From: Planctomycetota bacterium
GTDB taxonomy: Bacteria > Planctomycetota > Phycisphaerae > Phycisphaerales > Phycisphaeraceae
Direction of reading: 5' to 3'
Assembly (NCBI GenBank): GCA_024279865.1
Contig: JAJRRC010000017.1
Span: 1 to 53,884 of the forward strand
DNA: 53,884 nt
Shown: positions 19,075 through 27,807 of the stretch, piece by piece
How the letters are laid out: the number at the start of each line of letters is the position of its first letter
How positions within the stretch are numbered: position 1 is the first letter of the stretch
The notes under the pieces: model-generated
Databases searched by the model: none
The model's input: the letters and a program-made list of their open reading frames with translations, nothing else
What the model was told of the DNA's origin: nothing
Program-made: the position numbers and the translations under genes

Positions 19075-21240
19075 ATGGAACGACCTACTTTTAGTCCAAA
19101 TTGGAGCCGCGTCAGTCGATTGACCCCGACGTTGCGGCCGCACGTTCAGATGACCCGGCAACTGTTCCGTGGTGAGCCGTGGTACGTCGTGCATGACCCG
19201 ATCAGTAACAACTTCTTTCGACTCAACCCCGTGGCTCACCATTTCATAGGCCTCCTCGACGGCAAGCGAACCGTCGATGAGGCCTGGACGCTGACCATGG
19301 ACCGCTATGCCGATGCAGCGCCAACCCAAAATGAATCTGTCCATCTGCTAGGCCAACTCAATCAGTCCAACTTGCTACGCGTGGACTTGCCCGTCGATGC
19401 CCAGCCATTGCTCGAACGCGCCCGACGACGAAAAATGGGCCGTTGGACCGGGCAGGCCATGAGTATTTTGTTTATCAAAATCCCCCTGTTCAATCCGAAT
19501 CAAATGCTCGATTGGCTGACCCCTCTGGCGAAACCACTTCTAAACAAAGTGGGGTTGATCCTTTGGGCCATCTGGCTGATCTACTGCGGCCTCCAGTTTG
19601 GACCGCACCTAGGAGCCTTTATCCACAATGCTGAAAGTGTGCTATCGCCTACAAACTGGGGTTGGATGATTCTGCTGTTCATCGTCACCAAAGCGATCCA
19701 CGAACTGGGCCATGGCCTCGTCTGTAAACACCTCGGCGGCGCGGTCCCCGAAGTCGGCATCATGATGTTGATTATGATGCCCGCGCCCTACGTCGATGCC
19801 ACCAGCTCCTGGAGCTTCTCCAGTCGCTGGCAACGATTTCTTGTCAGTGCTGCGGGCATGATGTTTGAACTGGCCATTGCCGGGGGCGCTGCGCTGGTCT
19901 GGCTGTATGAAACCCAACACAATCCCGGATCACTGACCCAGCAATTGGCCTACAACATCGTCTTTTTGGCCTCGATCACAACCATTCTGTTTAACGCCAA
20001 TCCGCTGCTGCGATTCGATGGCTATTACATGCTGGCGGACTTCCTGGAAGTCCCCAACATGTATGACCGGGCAACCAAACACATCCAATGGATCATCCAA
20101 CGCTACGCCTATGGCCTTGAAAATGCCATGCCCGTGAGTACCTCTCAAAGTGAACAATGGATCTTGCTTGGCTACGGCATTACCAGCCAAGTCTACCGCC
20201 TCTTTGTCCTCACCGGCATCATCCTGTTCATCTCAGGTCAACTGCTCACCCTCGGCCTGCTGCTGGCAGCGTGGTCCTTTATTGCCTGGGCATTGGTCCC
20301 GCTGGGCAAACTGATTCGCTGGCTGTTCACCAGCCCATTCCTCATAGAACACCGCATCCGTGCTGTGGGTGTCACGGTTGTTACATTGGCAATTTTCCTG
20401 GGGGTCGTCGGCTTGCTTCCTGTTGACGAACACAAACGCACCGAAGGCGTGGTTCAAAGCGCCGTCCGCATGGATATTGCTGTGCAAACCGATGGCTTTG
20501 TTTCGGAGGTGCTTGTGAGCCCAGGTGAAAAAATCACCCAAGGTCAAATCATGATCCGCGCTGAAAACCCTTCACTGCGATCACGCCAAGCAGAACTCAA
20601 AGCAGAACTCGTTCGCCTAACCATCGAACAACGTAAATCACTGGTCGAAGATCCCGTCGCCACACGCATCACCAAAGCACAAGCACAAGCCATCCATGAA
20701 GAACTCAATGATCTGGAACATCGCATTGACAGCTTGATCCTGCGATCGCCACAAACAGGCATCCTCATCGGCCAAGCACTCAACGAACTTCAAGGCCAAT
20801 ATCTCACGCGAGGCCAAGTCATCGCACGTGTGGTGGACCTCAAACAATTGCGAATCACAGCCTTGGTGAGTCAATCCCAAAGCGCTGCTGCTTTTTTCAA
20901 AAACATCCGCCAGGTGGAATGCCGCCTCGCAGGTAATTTGCCTGTGACGTTTGAGAGTGAATTGCTCAAGGCTTTTGATTCAGGACGCAATTATTTGCCT
21001 CATCCGGCCCTTGGACAACATGGTGGCGGACAGATTGCCATGGATGCACAAGATTCACAGGGTCGTCGCACGTTGCGGCCGCAATTTGAAATGTGGCTCA
21101 AACTGCCTGAACAAACGGCCACCAGTCGAGCTTTGCTCGGGCAACGGGTCTACATTCGCTTTACACTGCCCAAACGCCCCCTGCTTTGGCAATGGATCAC
21201 CAAAGCCAAACAAGTCATTCAAGATCGATTACAGTTGTAA
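19075..21240 (+). CDS. Membrane M50-type metalloprotease-like protein with PqqD-like and adaptor domains
   Basis: The 721-residue product has three parts. Residues about 18-105 resemble the PqqD-like winged fold (GEPWYVVHDPISNNFFRL ... LLDGKRTVDEAW). A multi-helix M50/site-2-protease-like membrane domain follows (about 150-430), with HELGH at 209-213 and a later NPLLRFDGYYML segment supplying the third ligand. A HlyD-type lipoyl and coiled-coil region fills about 450-710. The start lies directly at the end of an inserted repeat and has no ribosome binding site; family-like sequence begins within a few residues, so the ATG is kept. It belongs with the two adaptors upstream. Whether it cleaves a protein or works as an export platform cannot be told. 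Confidence 0.82.
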   Translation: MERPTFSPNWSRVSRLTPTLRPHVQMTRQLFRGEPWYVVHDPISNNFFRLNPVAHHFIGLLDGKRTVDEAWTLTMDRYADAAPTQNESVHLLGQLNQSNLLRVDLPVDAQPLLERARRRKMGRWTGQAMSILFIKIPLFNPNQMLDWLTPLAKPLLNKVGLILWAIWLIYCGLQFGPHLGAFIHNAESVLSPTNWGWMILLFIVTKAIHELGHGLVCKHLGGAVPEVGIMMLIMMPAPYVDATSSWSFSSRWQRFLVSAAGMMFELAIAGGAALVWLYETQHNPGSLTQQLAYNIVFLASITTILFNANPLLRFDGYYMLADFLEVPNMYDRATKHIQWIIQRYAYGLENAMPVSTSQSEQWILLGYGITSQVYRLFVLTGIILFISGQLLTLGLLLAAWSFIAWALVPLGKLIRWLFTSPFLIEHRIRAVGVTVVTLAIFLGVVGLLPVDEHKRTEGVVQSAVRMDIAVQTDGFVSEVLVSPGEKITQGQIMIRAENPSLRSRQAELKAELVRLTIEQRKSLVEDPVATRITKAQAQAIHEELNDLEHRIDSLILRSPQTGILIGQALNELQGQYLTRGQVIARVVDLKQLRITALVSQSQSAAAFFKNIRQVECRLAGNLPVTFESELLKAFDSGRNYLPHPALGQHGGGQIAMDAQDSQGRRTLRPQFEMWLKLPEQTATSRALLGQRVYIRFTLPKRPLLWQWITKAKQVIQDRLQL

Positions 21241-21242
21241 TA

Positions 21243-21271
21243 CCCCCCCGAAAGCTATCCCTTGGGGGGTT
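21243..21271. repeat. Palindromic element, intergenic copy after the M50 gene
   Basis: CCCCCCCGAAAGCTATCCC followed by TTGGGGGG is the element core with closing G run. It starts two bases after the M50 stop codon and can form a hairpin. Confidence 0.65.
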
Positions 21272-21320
21272 CTCTGTCTCTCTGGGAGTCATCAATAGAA
21301 GCCGCCGGGAAGTTGCTTTA

Positions 21321-21380
21321 AAAGAATTCGATTCTTGGGTCCCCCGGATAGACCTTCGAATTCGGCTTTGTCAAAGCCGC
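21321..21380 (+). repeat. Second dispersed repeat family, copy 1
   Basis: It reads AAAGAATTCGATTCTTGGG, then GACCTTCGAATTCGGCTTTG. Related copies are at 36119-36160 and 52519-52566. All share a GAATYCGAYTCTT left part and a TTCGGCTTTG right part. Confidence 0.55.
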
Positions 21381-21503
21381 AAGCTTACAGCTTGCGCGTC
21401 TGCGATACCCATCGGCTATGAGAATTCCCGCGATAAAAGTCGTTTGAACGCGATACTAAAAAAAGCAAGCCGCCACGTTCACAAACTATCAATCATCGCA
21501 TGA

Positions 21504-21851
21504 TCAATGAGGGTCATCGTGATCGTCGTGGCCGTCGTCTTCAGCCGCTTCATCGCCCTTGAGTTTCAAGGTGGGCGCACCGATGATGACGGCGGCCCCG
21601 AATAAAAAGGCCGAGCCAGTCAAAACGCCACACAACCAAGGCGCACCAGAGACCGCACCCTCCGCAAGGGCTTGGGCGGCAGGGGCGGCGGGGGCACTGC
21701 TGTGGGCATCGCCATGCGATTCGCCATGGCCTTCTGCGGGGTGATGCGCGGGGGCTGTGGACTCATGGTGATCGGTTTGTTCAGCAGACAAAGACCCAAC
21801 GTACCAGCCCATGCACAGAGCCAATGCCGTAAATAGAACGCGTTTTTTCAA
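21504..21851 (-). CDS. Small His/Asp-rich exported membrane protein
   Basis: The 115-residue product starts at TTG (21849-21851) with AGGAG eight bases upstream, which decides the start. A signal peptide (about 1-22) leads into a His/Ala-rich stretch (AEGHGESHGDAHSS), then one membrane helix (about 75-95) and an acidic His-rich tail ending DDGHDDHDDPH. The histidines and acids could bind a metal such as Zn, Ni or Cu, but this is inference from composition. It lies downstream of secA on the same strand with about 30 bases between them and is probably co-transcribed. Confidence 0.7.
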   Translation of the reverse strand: MKKRVLFTALALCMGWYVGSLSAEQTDHHESTAPAHHPAEGHGESHGDAHSSAPAAPAAQALAEGAVSGAPWLCGVLTGSAFLFGAAVIIGAPTLKLKGDEAAEDDGHDDHDDPH

Positions 21852-21881
21852 GTGTAAACTCCTGACTGTGTTTTGCGTATT

Positions 21882-24800
21882 TTAGCGTCGTCGTCGACGA
21901 CGTGGGCGACTTTTCTGATATTTTTGACCAGAAGACGCCGTTTTTTCTGTTGATTCATGACTGGCCTGAGCTGCTCGGGCTCGACGTTGCTTGCGGGTCA
22001 GCAGGGCATCATCATCGTGACCGCCGATATGTTCAGCAGCCTGAAGGTTCGCTCGCTGTTCACTGGTCCCACTGGTTGCTGCCAGATGAGCCATGTCCGC
22101 GGCATCTTCGTGCTTGGCATCACCTTGGCCATAAACACTGCGGTGTTCAACTTCGGCCGTGAGGCGGGCACGGAAGATCAAGTCTGTCACACGGTTACGA
22201 ACAACTTGTTGCATTTGTGCAAACTGGTTAGCGCCTTCACGTTTGTATTCAAGGCGTGGGTCTTTTTCTGCATAGCCACGCAACCCCACCGCGTCCTTGA
22301 GTTGATCCATGGCATACAGATGATCCTTCCAGGCCATGTCCAGAATCTGAAGCAAGACAAACCGTTCTAACTCGGTGAGTTCGGTTCGCAAAACAGCTTT
22401 GCCTTGCTCAATCAAAACATCACGCGGATCTTGATCGCCAGCCAAATGCTTGGGATCAAGTGTCTGGCCAAAACGTTTTTCAAACCAAGTGGCCGGGTCA
22501 ACCCCCTCAGCCATACCTTGATCCACAGCCTGTTCAAGGGCGTTGCCATGAATCCATTTTTCACCTTCGGCAATCAGTGTTTTATGAATATCCTGAATGG
22601 GCGTTTGGAAAATTTCTTCAGGCTTCAATTCCAAATCAAACCGATTCTTCGCCCAACGGCAAAGATGTTCTGCGGCCCATGGACCATCCTGCTGCGCAGC
22701 AGTATGGGTCATTTCCAAAATGAAGTCTACTGGATAATCCACTTCCCGCTGCTCGTACGCTTTTTGCGCCTCTGCAAAAATTTGTTCGGACATCTTATTC
22801 GGATTATCGACGTCAATTTCCTGAGGATCAAGCGTGATGCTGAACTTCGTTTGCGCCCAATCAGCAAGCTGCTTGGGAGCGTACAACGGGTCGAGGAATT
22901 TTGAGACGCCCGCCAAGTTTCGCTTGCCCACCTGCTTGATAGCAATCTCGGTCAAACGAAGTTTTACTTCCTCAATATTCATCTGGCGAAGTTGGTTTTG
23001 CTTAAGGTCCACCTGGAAACGACTCATCGCCCAGCTACTCAAACCCCGCAAGTCCCACTGATCCGGAGACAAATCATTGCTCATGTATTCGCCAAGGGTC
23101 ACGTCAATAATCTGTGCTGCCTCAGCAGAAGCTTCCTTGCGAAGCACTGCTTGTAAATCGACTAGGTCATCGGTGTGCAATTTGGACGGGTCCACACTGA
23201 TGTCCAGCGTCTGACGACACCACTCGGCAATCTGTGTGCGAACGTAATCCTTGTGTAAATATTCGTTCACTGCATCGTCAATGGCATCGTAGATATAGTC
23301 GAAAATCATCTGGTCGATGGCATACCCTTCGAGAACTTCCTGGCGGATGCCATAGAAAGCATTTCGCTGATGTTCCATGACTTCGTCATATTCCAGAAGG
23401 TTCTTACGAATTTCGTAGTTGCGTTCTTCGACCTTGCGTTGGGCGCGTTCGACACTTTTGGTGAGCCAACGATGCTCAATGGCATCGCCCTCTTTCATTC
23501 CCAGTTTGGACAGTGCCGCCAAGGTGGTCTTGCCTGCAAACAGGGACATGAGGTTATCTTCAAGGCTGATGAAAAAGCGGGAAGAACCTTGATTGCCCTG
23601 ACGGCCGGCACGTCCACGAAGCTGATTATCGATGCGCCGAGATTCATGCCGCTCGGTCCCGATGATATGCAAGCCACCCATGGCCTCGGTATCGGGATAA
23701 ACTTCCAACCGATGCAACTGGAACTGAGGCAGACAATCCAACACCGCCATCAACTCATCATCACTCATGCCCGGCAAATTGTCCGTGTCATGCCAAGTCG
23801 GCGAAGTGAAATATTTGTAAAGCAACACTTTCTGCCACCAAGTAATTTTATGCCACTGCACACGCCAGCCATATTCGCCGACCCAGTATTCGAGCATCTT
23901 GCGGCGGACCTGTTTATCAGACAGGTTCTTCATTTCATCATTGCTTAATCCCACATCACGCTGGGCAAGCCTACGATAGACCAACGCAACAATCTGATCG
24001 TCGGTCATGCTCACATCTGCATCGGGCGTTAACAAATCTCGCTGTTGCCAATGTCGAATCAAATTTTCACGTGGAATCGGTCGCAAACGAATATCCGTAC
24101 CACGACCAGCCATGTTGGTAGCGATCATGACAGCCCCCAAAGCACCGGCACTTTCAACGATCAATGCTTCGCGTTCATGCTGCTTGGCGTTGAGAACTTC
24201 ATGCTTAATGCCATCTCGACGGGTGAGCATTTGCGACAGACGTTCAGAAGATTCCACACTGGTGGTTCCGACCAAGACCGGACGGCCGATGTCTTGCTGA
24301 AGCTTGATATCATCGAGAATAGCGGTCCATTTGTCTTTGCCTGACAGATAAATAATGTCTTCTTGGTCGTGACGAATCACGGGCTTGTTGGTGGGAATAC
24401 AAACAACGTCCATGCGGTAAACTTCGTTGAATTCGGTGGCCTCGGTAATGGCAGTACCCGTCATCCCGGCGAGTCGTTTGTAGAGCTTGAAGAAGTTCTG
24501 AATGGTGACGGTTGCAAGCGTCTGGGTTTCTTCTTTGATTTTGACACGTTCTTTGGTTTCGACCGCTTGGTGCAAGCCATCGGACCACTGACGGCCGATC
24601 ATCAGACGGCCGGTGAATTCATCGACGATGACGACATCGCCATCTTGCACGACGTAATCTTTATCACGCTGATAAATCACATGGGCACGCAGCGCATTTT
24701 CCAATAAATGTGGCACGTCCATGTTGTTGCCAACATAGAAGGAACCGATGCCTGCAACTTTCTGGGCTTCAGCCACACCTTCATGGGTAAGGTGGGAAGC

Positions 24801-25994
24801 TTTTTTCTCCATCTCGACTTCATAGTATTGAATGTGTTGATCTCGAATGGCTTCAAGCTCAGGAATGGTTGCTTCGACTTTCGCCATTTCTTCGCGCATG
24901 CGTTCACTGGCAGCCTTGTCGCGGGAGTTGCGGATTTCGCCTTCGAGTCCTTTGCTGAGCATGATGGCTTTTTGCACTTTGTCCTCAGCAGCGGTCCACG
25001 GTTTTTGCTTTTGCATGAGGTGTCGCGCCACGCCGTCGGCCATGCCGTAACGGGGAGCATCGTCGTGGGCGGGACCTGAGATAATCAGAGGGGTTCTGGC
25101 TTCGTCGATAAGGATGGAATCGACTTCATCGACGATCACAAAGTCACGGGTTTTTTGGACTTGTTCCGCAGCCGAGAGTTTCATGTTATCTCGGAGGTAG
25201 TCAAAGCCGAATTCACTGTTTGTGCCGTAAACAACGTCACAACTGTAGGCTTCGACTTTCTTTTCAGGCGGCTGCATGTGAAACGGATGAATCGCGCCCA
25301 CGGTCAAACCCAGCCAATAGTAAAACGGGAAGACCCAATCGCGGTCACGCTGCACGAGATAGTCGTTGACGGTCACGACATGTCCACGCATGCGTTCGAG
25401 GCAGCTCAGATAGCACGCCAAAGGGGCGACAATGGTTTTACCTTCACCGGTTTTCATCTCGGCGATATTGCCTTCGGCCAGGACCATGCCGCCTAGCAAC
25501 TGTACGCCGAAGGGGCGAGCACGAAACGGCGGACGACTTTCGGGGTGTAGTTCCCGAATCGTGTTGTATATCTCCACGGGGATTTCGACCTGCATCCAAC
25601 CGGGGACAAGTTCGCTGTGGCCGGGGACTTCCAATGGCTCGGTCTGGGCCATTTGTGAAGCAACCCGGTCGTAGACTTCTTTCATCGCAGGTTGCAAAAC
25701 AGAGGTGTCAAATGCCAGATCAGGATTGAAAATCGCACGAATTCCCACCGAGCGATCCATCACCTCACGAGCGACAGCCATGGCTTGGGGGATCAAGCTG
25801 GTGAGCTTTTCACCTTGCTCAATTTGAATGCGGAACGCTTCGGTTTTCGCCAAAAGCTCTGCATCCGTAAGTGGACGCACATCAGGTTCTAAAGATTCAA
25901 TGTCCGCAACGCGGCGGTCATAAGCTTTAATCAAACGATCATTACGCGTACCAAAGACCTTGGTCAGCGATTTGCTAACGAGAGAAACAACCAT
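21882..25994 (-). CDS. secA: Preprotein translocase ATPase SecA, greatly extended
   Basis: SecA drives proteins through SecYEG with ATP. Walker A MKTGEGKT is at 180-187 and Walker B FVIVDEVDSILIDEAR at 285-300; motif NMAGRGTD (627-634) and QLRGRAGRQG (791-800) belong to the second motor half. The protein has 1370 residues against about 850-900 usual. Part of the surplus is in the helical wing region: five units of about 60 residues at roughly 923, 985, 1043, 1111 and 1167 share L-x2-W-A-x2-RF-x-hydrophobic-x-L-x-P. The C-terminus is a run of Arg (RPRRRRRR) with no Cys-rich SEC-C zinc motif. Start is ATG at 25992-25994. Confidence 0.95.
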   Translation of the reverse strand: MVVSLVSKSLTKVFGTRNDRLIKAYDRRVADIESLEPDVRPLTDAELLAKTEAFRIQIEQGEKLTSLIPQAMAVAREVMDRSVGIRAIFNPDLAFDTSVLQPAMKEVYDRVASQMAQTEPLEVPGHSELVPGWMQVEIPVEIYNTIRELHPESRPPFRARPFGVQLLGGMVLAEGNIAEMKTGEGKTIVAPLACYLSCLERMRGHVVTVNDYLVQRDRDWVFPFYYWLGLTVGAIHPFHMQPPEKKVEAYSCDVVYGTNSEFGFDYLRDNMKLSAAEQVQKTRDFVIVDEVDSILIDEARTPLIISGPAHDDAPRYGMADGVARHLMQKQKPWTAAEDKVQKAIMLSKGLEGEIRNSRDKAASERMREEMAKVEATIPELEAIRDQHIQYYEVEMEKKASHLTHEGVAEAQKVAGIGSFYVGNNMDVPHLLENALRAHVIYQRDKDYVVQDGDVVIVDEFTGRLMIGRQWSDGLHQAVETKERVKIKEETQTLATVTIQNFFKLYKRLAGMTGTAITEATEFNEVYRMDVVCIPTNKPVIRHDQEDIIYLSGKDKWTAILDDIKLQQDIGRPVLVGTTSVESSERLSQMLTRRDGIKHEVLNAKQHEREALIVESAGALGAVMIATNMAGRGTDIRLRPIPRENLIRHWQQRDLLTPDADVSMTDDQIVALVYRRLAQRDVGLSNDEMKNLSDKQVRRKMLEYWVGEYGWRVQWHKITWWQKVLLYKYFTSPTWHDTDNLPGMSDDELMAVLDCLPQFQLHRLEVYPDTEAMGGLHIIGTERHESRRIDNQLRGRAGRQGNQGSSRFFISLEDNLMSLFAGKTTLAALSKLGMKEGDAIEHRWLTKSVERAQRKVEERNYEIRKNLLEYDEVMEHQRNAFYGIRQEVLEGYAIDQMIFDYIYDAIDDAVNEYLHKDYVRTQIAEWCRQTLDISVDPSKLHTDDLVDLQAVLRKEASAEAAQIIDVTLGEYMSNDLSPDQWDLRGLSSWAMSRFQVDLKQNQLRQMNIEEVKLRLTEIAIKQVGKRNLAGVSKFLDPLYAPKQLADWAQTKFSITLDPQEIDVDNPNKMSEQIFAEAQKAYEQREVDYPVDFILEMTHTAAQQDGPWAAEHLCRWAKNRFDLELKPEEIFQTPIQDIHKTLIAEGEKWIHGNALEQAVDQGMAEGVDPATWFEKRFGQTLDPKHLAGDQDPRDVLIEQGKAVLRTELTELERFVLLQILDMAWKDHLYAMDQLKDAVGLRGYAEKDPRLEYKREGANQFAQMQQVVRNRVTDLIFRARLTAEVEHRSVYGQGDAKHEDAADMAHLAATSGTSEQRANLQAAEHIGGHDDDALLTRKQRRARAAQASHESTEKTASSGQKYQKSRPRRRRRR

Positions 25995-26058
25995 AACAAC
26001 GGCTTTCTATTAAAATTTTAGAATTGAAGCAAGAAAAATAAGTACGCCCCGGTTTAAA

Positions 26059-26101
26059 GGCCTTGATGAAGGCCTTGATGAAGGCCTTGATGAAGGCCTT
26101 G
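26059..26101. repeat. 12-bp tandem repeat
   Basis: GGCCTTGATGAA is repeated three times perfectly, followed by GGCCTTG. It lies between the secA start and the stop codon of the small secreted protein gene upstream. Confidence 0.85.
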
Positions 26102-26107
26102 GGCCTG

Positions 26108-26443
26108 TTACGCCGCCACAGGAGGTGGCAGGTCATGCTTCCAAGAAAAAGCCATCTGGCTATCAACCGTCACACAAGTGGCATCCCACAGGACACAGAC
26201 CCAGTGGGTGGGCATTGGCCGATTGGCAGGTAGATTCCAAATCGCAGGTGAAACGGTCACGCGTTGATATTCGCCGCCCAACGCTCGCACCACGCCGACG
26301 AGCCACTGACGGGCTGCATGGCGATCTGTGCAAGAAGTCATCTCTCCCACCACGCGAGCTTGCCCCGCAGAAGTGTAGCCCACACTTGCAGCCATGGACA
26401 TGGCCAAGAGCAGGACGGGTGAAATGAGAACCGTTCGTTTCAT
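26108..26443 (-). CDS. Small secreted protein of unknown function
   Basis: The 111-residue product has a clear signal peptide (MKRTVLISPVLLLAMSMAAS, cleavage near residue 26) and a short mature part with three Cys residues and many Trp. I recognise no family. There is no convincing ribosome binding site before the ATG, so the call rests on the signal peptide and on the lack of a competing frame. It lies upstream of secA on the same strand, divergent from the response regulator gene. Confidence 0.55.
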   Translation of the reverse strand: MKRTVLISPVLLLAMSMAASVGYTSAGQARVVGEMTSCTDRHAARQWLVGVVRALGGEYQRVTVSPAIWNLPANRPMPTHWVCVLWDATCVTVDSQMAFSWKHDLPPPVAA

Positions 26444-26657
26444 ATAAGAATGATTATCGGTAGATCAAGGCAAATGGGCAAGTCGAAAGTCTCATTTAAA
26501 TGAAACACGTCTTAATCCAACAACATAAAATCAATAAAACGATCTATCTATTTAAACCAAAACCCAACCGAATATACCCGAGAAAATACACCCAAAAGCC
26601 AATTAAGTTCTGGGCTTAATCATGTCGATAGCGTATAATACGGAGGCCTATTAAATC
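26444..26657. promoter_or_regulatory. Divergent regulatory region with palindromes
   Basis: The region contains the perfect 12-bp palindrome TCATTTAAATGA (26492-26503), the dyad ATTAAG/CTTAAT with a 7-base spacer (26602-26620), TATAAT at 26634-26639 and GGAGG at 26642-26646 ahead of the response regulator gene. The TATAAT is close to the start codon, so the exact promoter is uncertain. Confidence 0.45.
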
Positions 26658-27047
26658 ATGTCTAAGAGTTACACCATTTTGCTTGCTGACGACGATCCGG
26701 AAATTCTGGCTTTGTTCGAGTACATCCTTGCACCCTTAACCCAAGTCCGTTTAGAAACGGTCACTGATGGCTCTGAGGCAATCACACGTTGCAAGGAAGT
26801 ACAGCCGGACTTAATTTTGCTGGACCATGAGATGCCTGGCCTTGATGGGTTTTCGGCATGTCAGGTCATCCGCCGCATGTACCCTAATCCAAATTGTGAA
26901 ATCTGGTTTGTCACCGGCCGTGCCATGGAATCTGATTTACCGATGGCTCAGGAAGCGGGCGCAACCTGCATTATTCCCAAGCCTTTTGATCCCAATAAAA
27001 TGCGAAACCGCATTGCTCAAGCACTGGGCATTGAATTACCCTCATAA
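26658..27047 (+). CDS. Single-domain response regulator (CheY-like receiver)
   Basis: The 129-residue product is only a receiver domain. The acidic pocket DDD is at about 11-13, the phospho-acceptor Asp at about 56 (LILLDHEMPGLDG), the switch Thr in FVTGR and the Lys in PKPFDP near residue 108. It has no output domain, so it should act by protein contact, as CheY or Spo0F do. GGAGG lies 11 bases before the ATG. No histidine kinase is in the window, and its partner is unknown. Confidence 0.92.
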   Translation: MSKSYTILLADDDPEILALFEYILAPLTQVRLETVTDGSEAITRCKEVQPDLILLDHEMPGLDGFSACQVIRRMYPNPNCEIWFVTGRAMESDLPMAQEAGATCIIPKPFDPNKMRNRIAQALGIELPS

Positions 27048-27202
27048 TTTCCACGCGACCGCCTTCTTTTCAAATCCCATGCCACGTTCAGCCTACGAAA
27101 GCTTCACGCAGCCTACCGAAAGACCTTGTCCCCCATGTGGCATTGCTGATCATCGGATAAAAAGAAATCGCATCCCCCTCTACGCAGTGACCAGACGTTA
27201 CA

Positions 27203-27787
27203 ATGGGACGCATCAATCAAGACCCCAACCAATTCGTTTCTCCCCTTGATGGGCGTACACTGCTGCACACGGCCAGTGATGCCATTGCCCATGGCCTGCG
27301 AACCGGGCAACCGATGACCTTGGATTTGGCCCCGTTTACCCCCTCCCTTCAACAGCCGGGGGCATGCTTTGTCACACTGAAAATCCACGGTCAATTGCGT
27401 GGCTGCATCGGGTCACTCCAAGCACACCAACCCTTGATCATGGATGTCGCGAAGAATGCTTTTAGCGCAGCCTTTTGCGACCCGCGATTCCCCCCCGTCT
27501 CCATCGGCGAGCAAGCCCTGCTTCAAGTGCATCTCTCGGTGCTCTCTGCTGCTTTGCCCCTCAAGTTTGAAAGTGAAGCAGACCTCTTAAACCAAATTCG
27601 CCCTGGCGTTGATGGCCTGATCCTCTGCGAAGGGTCCCATCGCGGAACCTTCCTGCCCAGCGTATGGGAACAGTTGCCTGACAAACAACAATTCTGGGAA
27701 CGACTCAAACAAAAGGCAGGCCTCGGACCGACCCATTGGTCCGAGACGCTCACGGTCAGCCGTTACACAACCCAGAGTATTCACTAA
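27203..27787 (+). CDS. AMMECR1-domain protein (AmmeMemoRadiSam system protein A type)
   Basis: The 194-residue product matches the AMMECR1 family over its length, with LRGCIGSLQA around 66-75 and the FCDPRFPPVS segment soon after. In many bacteria this domain occurs with Memo and radical-SAM partners, but neither is in the window. The biochemical role of the family is not settled. The ribosome binding site is weak, so the start is moderately sure. ruvC begins 20 bases downstream and is likely in the same transcript. Confidence 0.88.
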   Translation: MGRINQDPNQFVSPLDGRTLLHTASDAIAHGLRTGQPMTLDLAPFTPSLQQPGACFVTLKIHGQLRGCIGSLQAHQPLIMDVAKNAFSAAFCDPRFPPVSIGEQALLQVHLSVLSAALPLKFESEADLLNQIRPGVDGLILCEGSHRGTFLPSVWEQLPDKQQFWERLKQKAGLGPTHWSETLTVSRYTTQSIH

Positions 27788-27807
27788 TAAACGAGAACAG
27801 GTAATCC

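Larger units (their letters stand above)
21241..21503. other. Intergenic region with two dispersed repeats
   Basis: The gap between the M50 gene and the convergent His-rich gene holds a palindromic element copy (21243-21271), which can fold with ACCCCCC against GGGGGGT and may end transcription, and a copy of a second repeat family (21321-21380). I see no gene. Confidence 0.5.

Noticed and set aside
15738-21240. A new RiPP biosynthetic cluster
   Set aside because: The PqqD-like part of the M50 protein is suggestive, but there is no precursor peptide, maturase or dedicated transporter ATPase in the neighbourhood. I kept it only as an export/adaptor module.
26108-27047. A two-component pair formed by the small secreted protein and the response regulator
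   Set aside because: The secreted protein has no kinase or sensor features, and the genes are only divergent neighbours.
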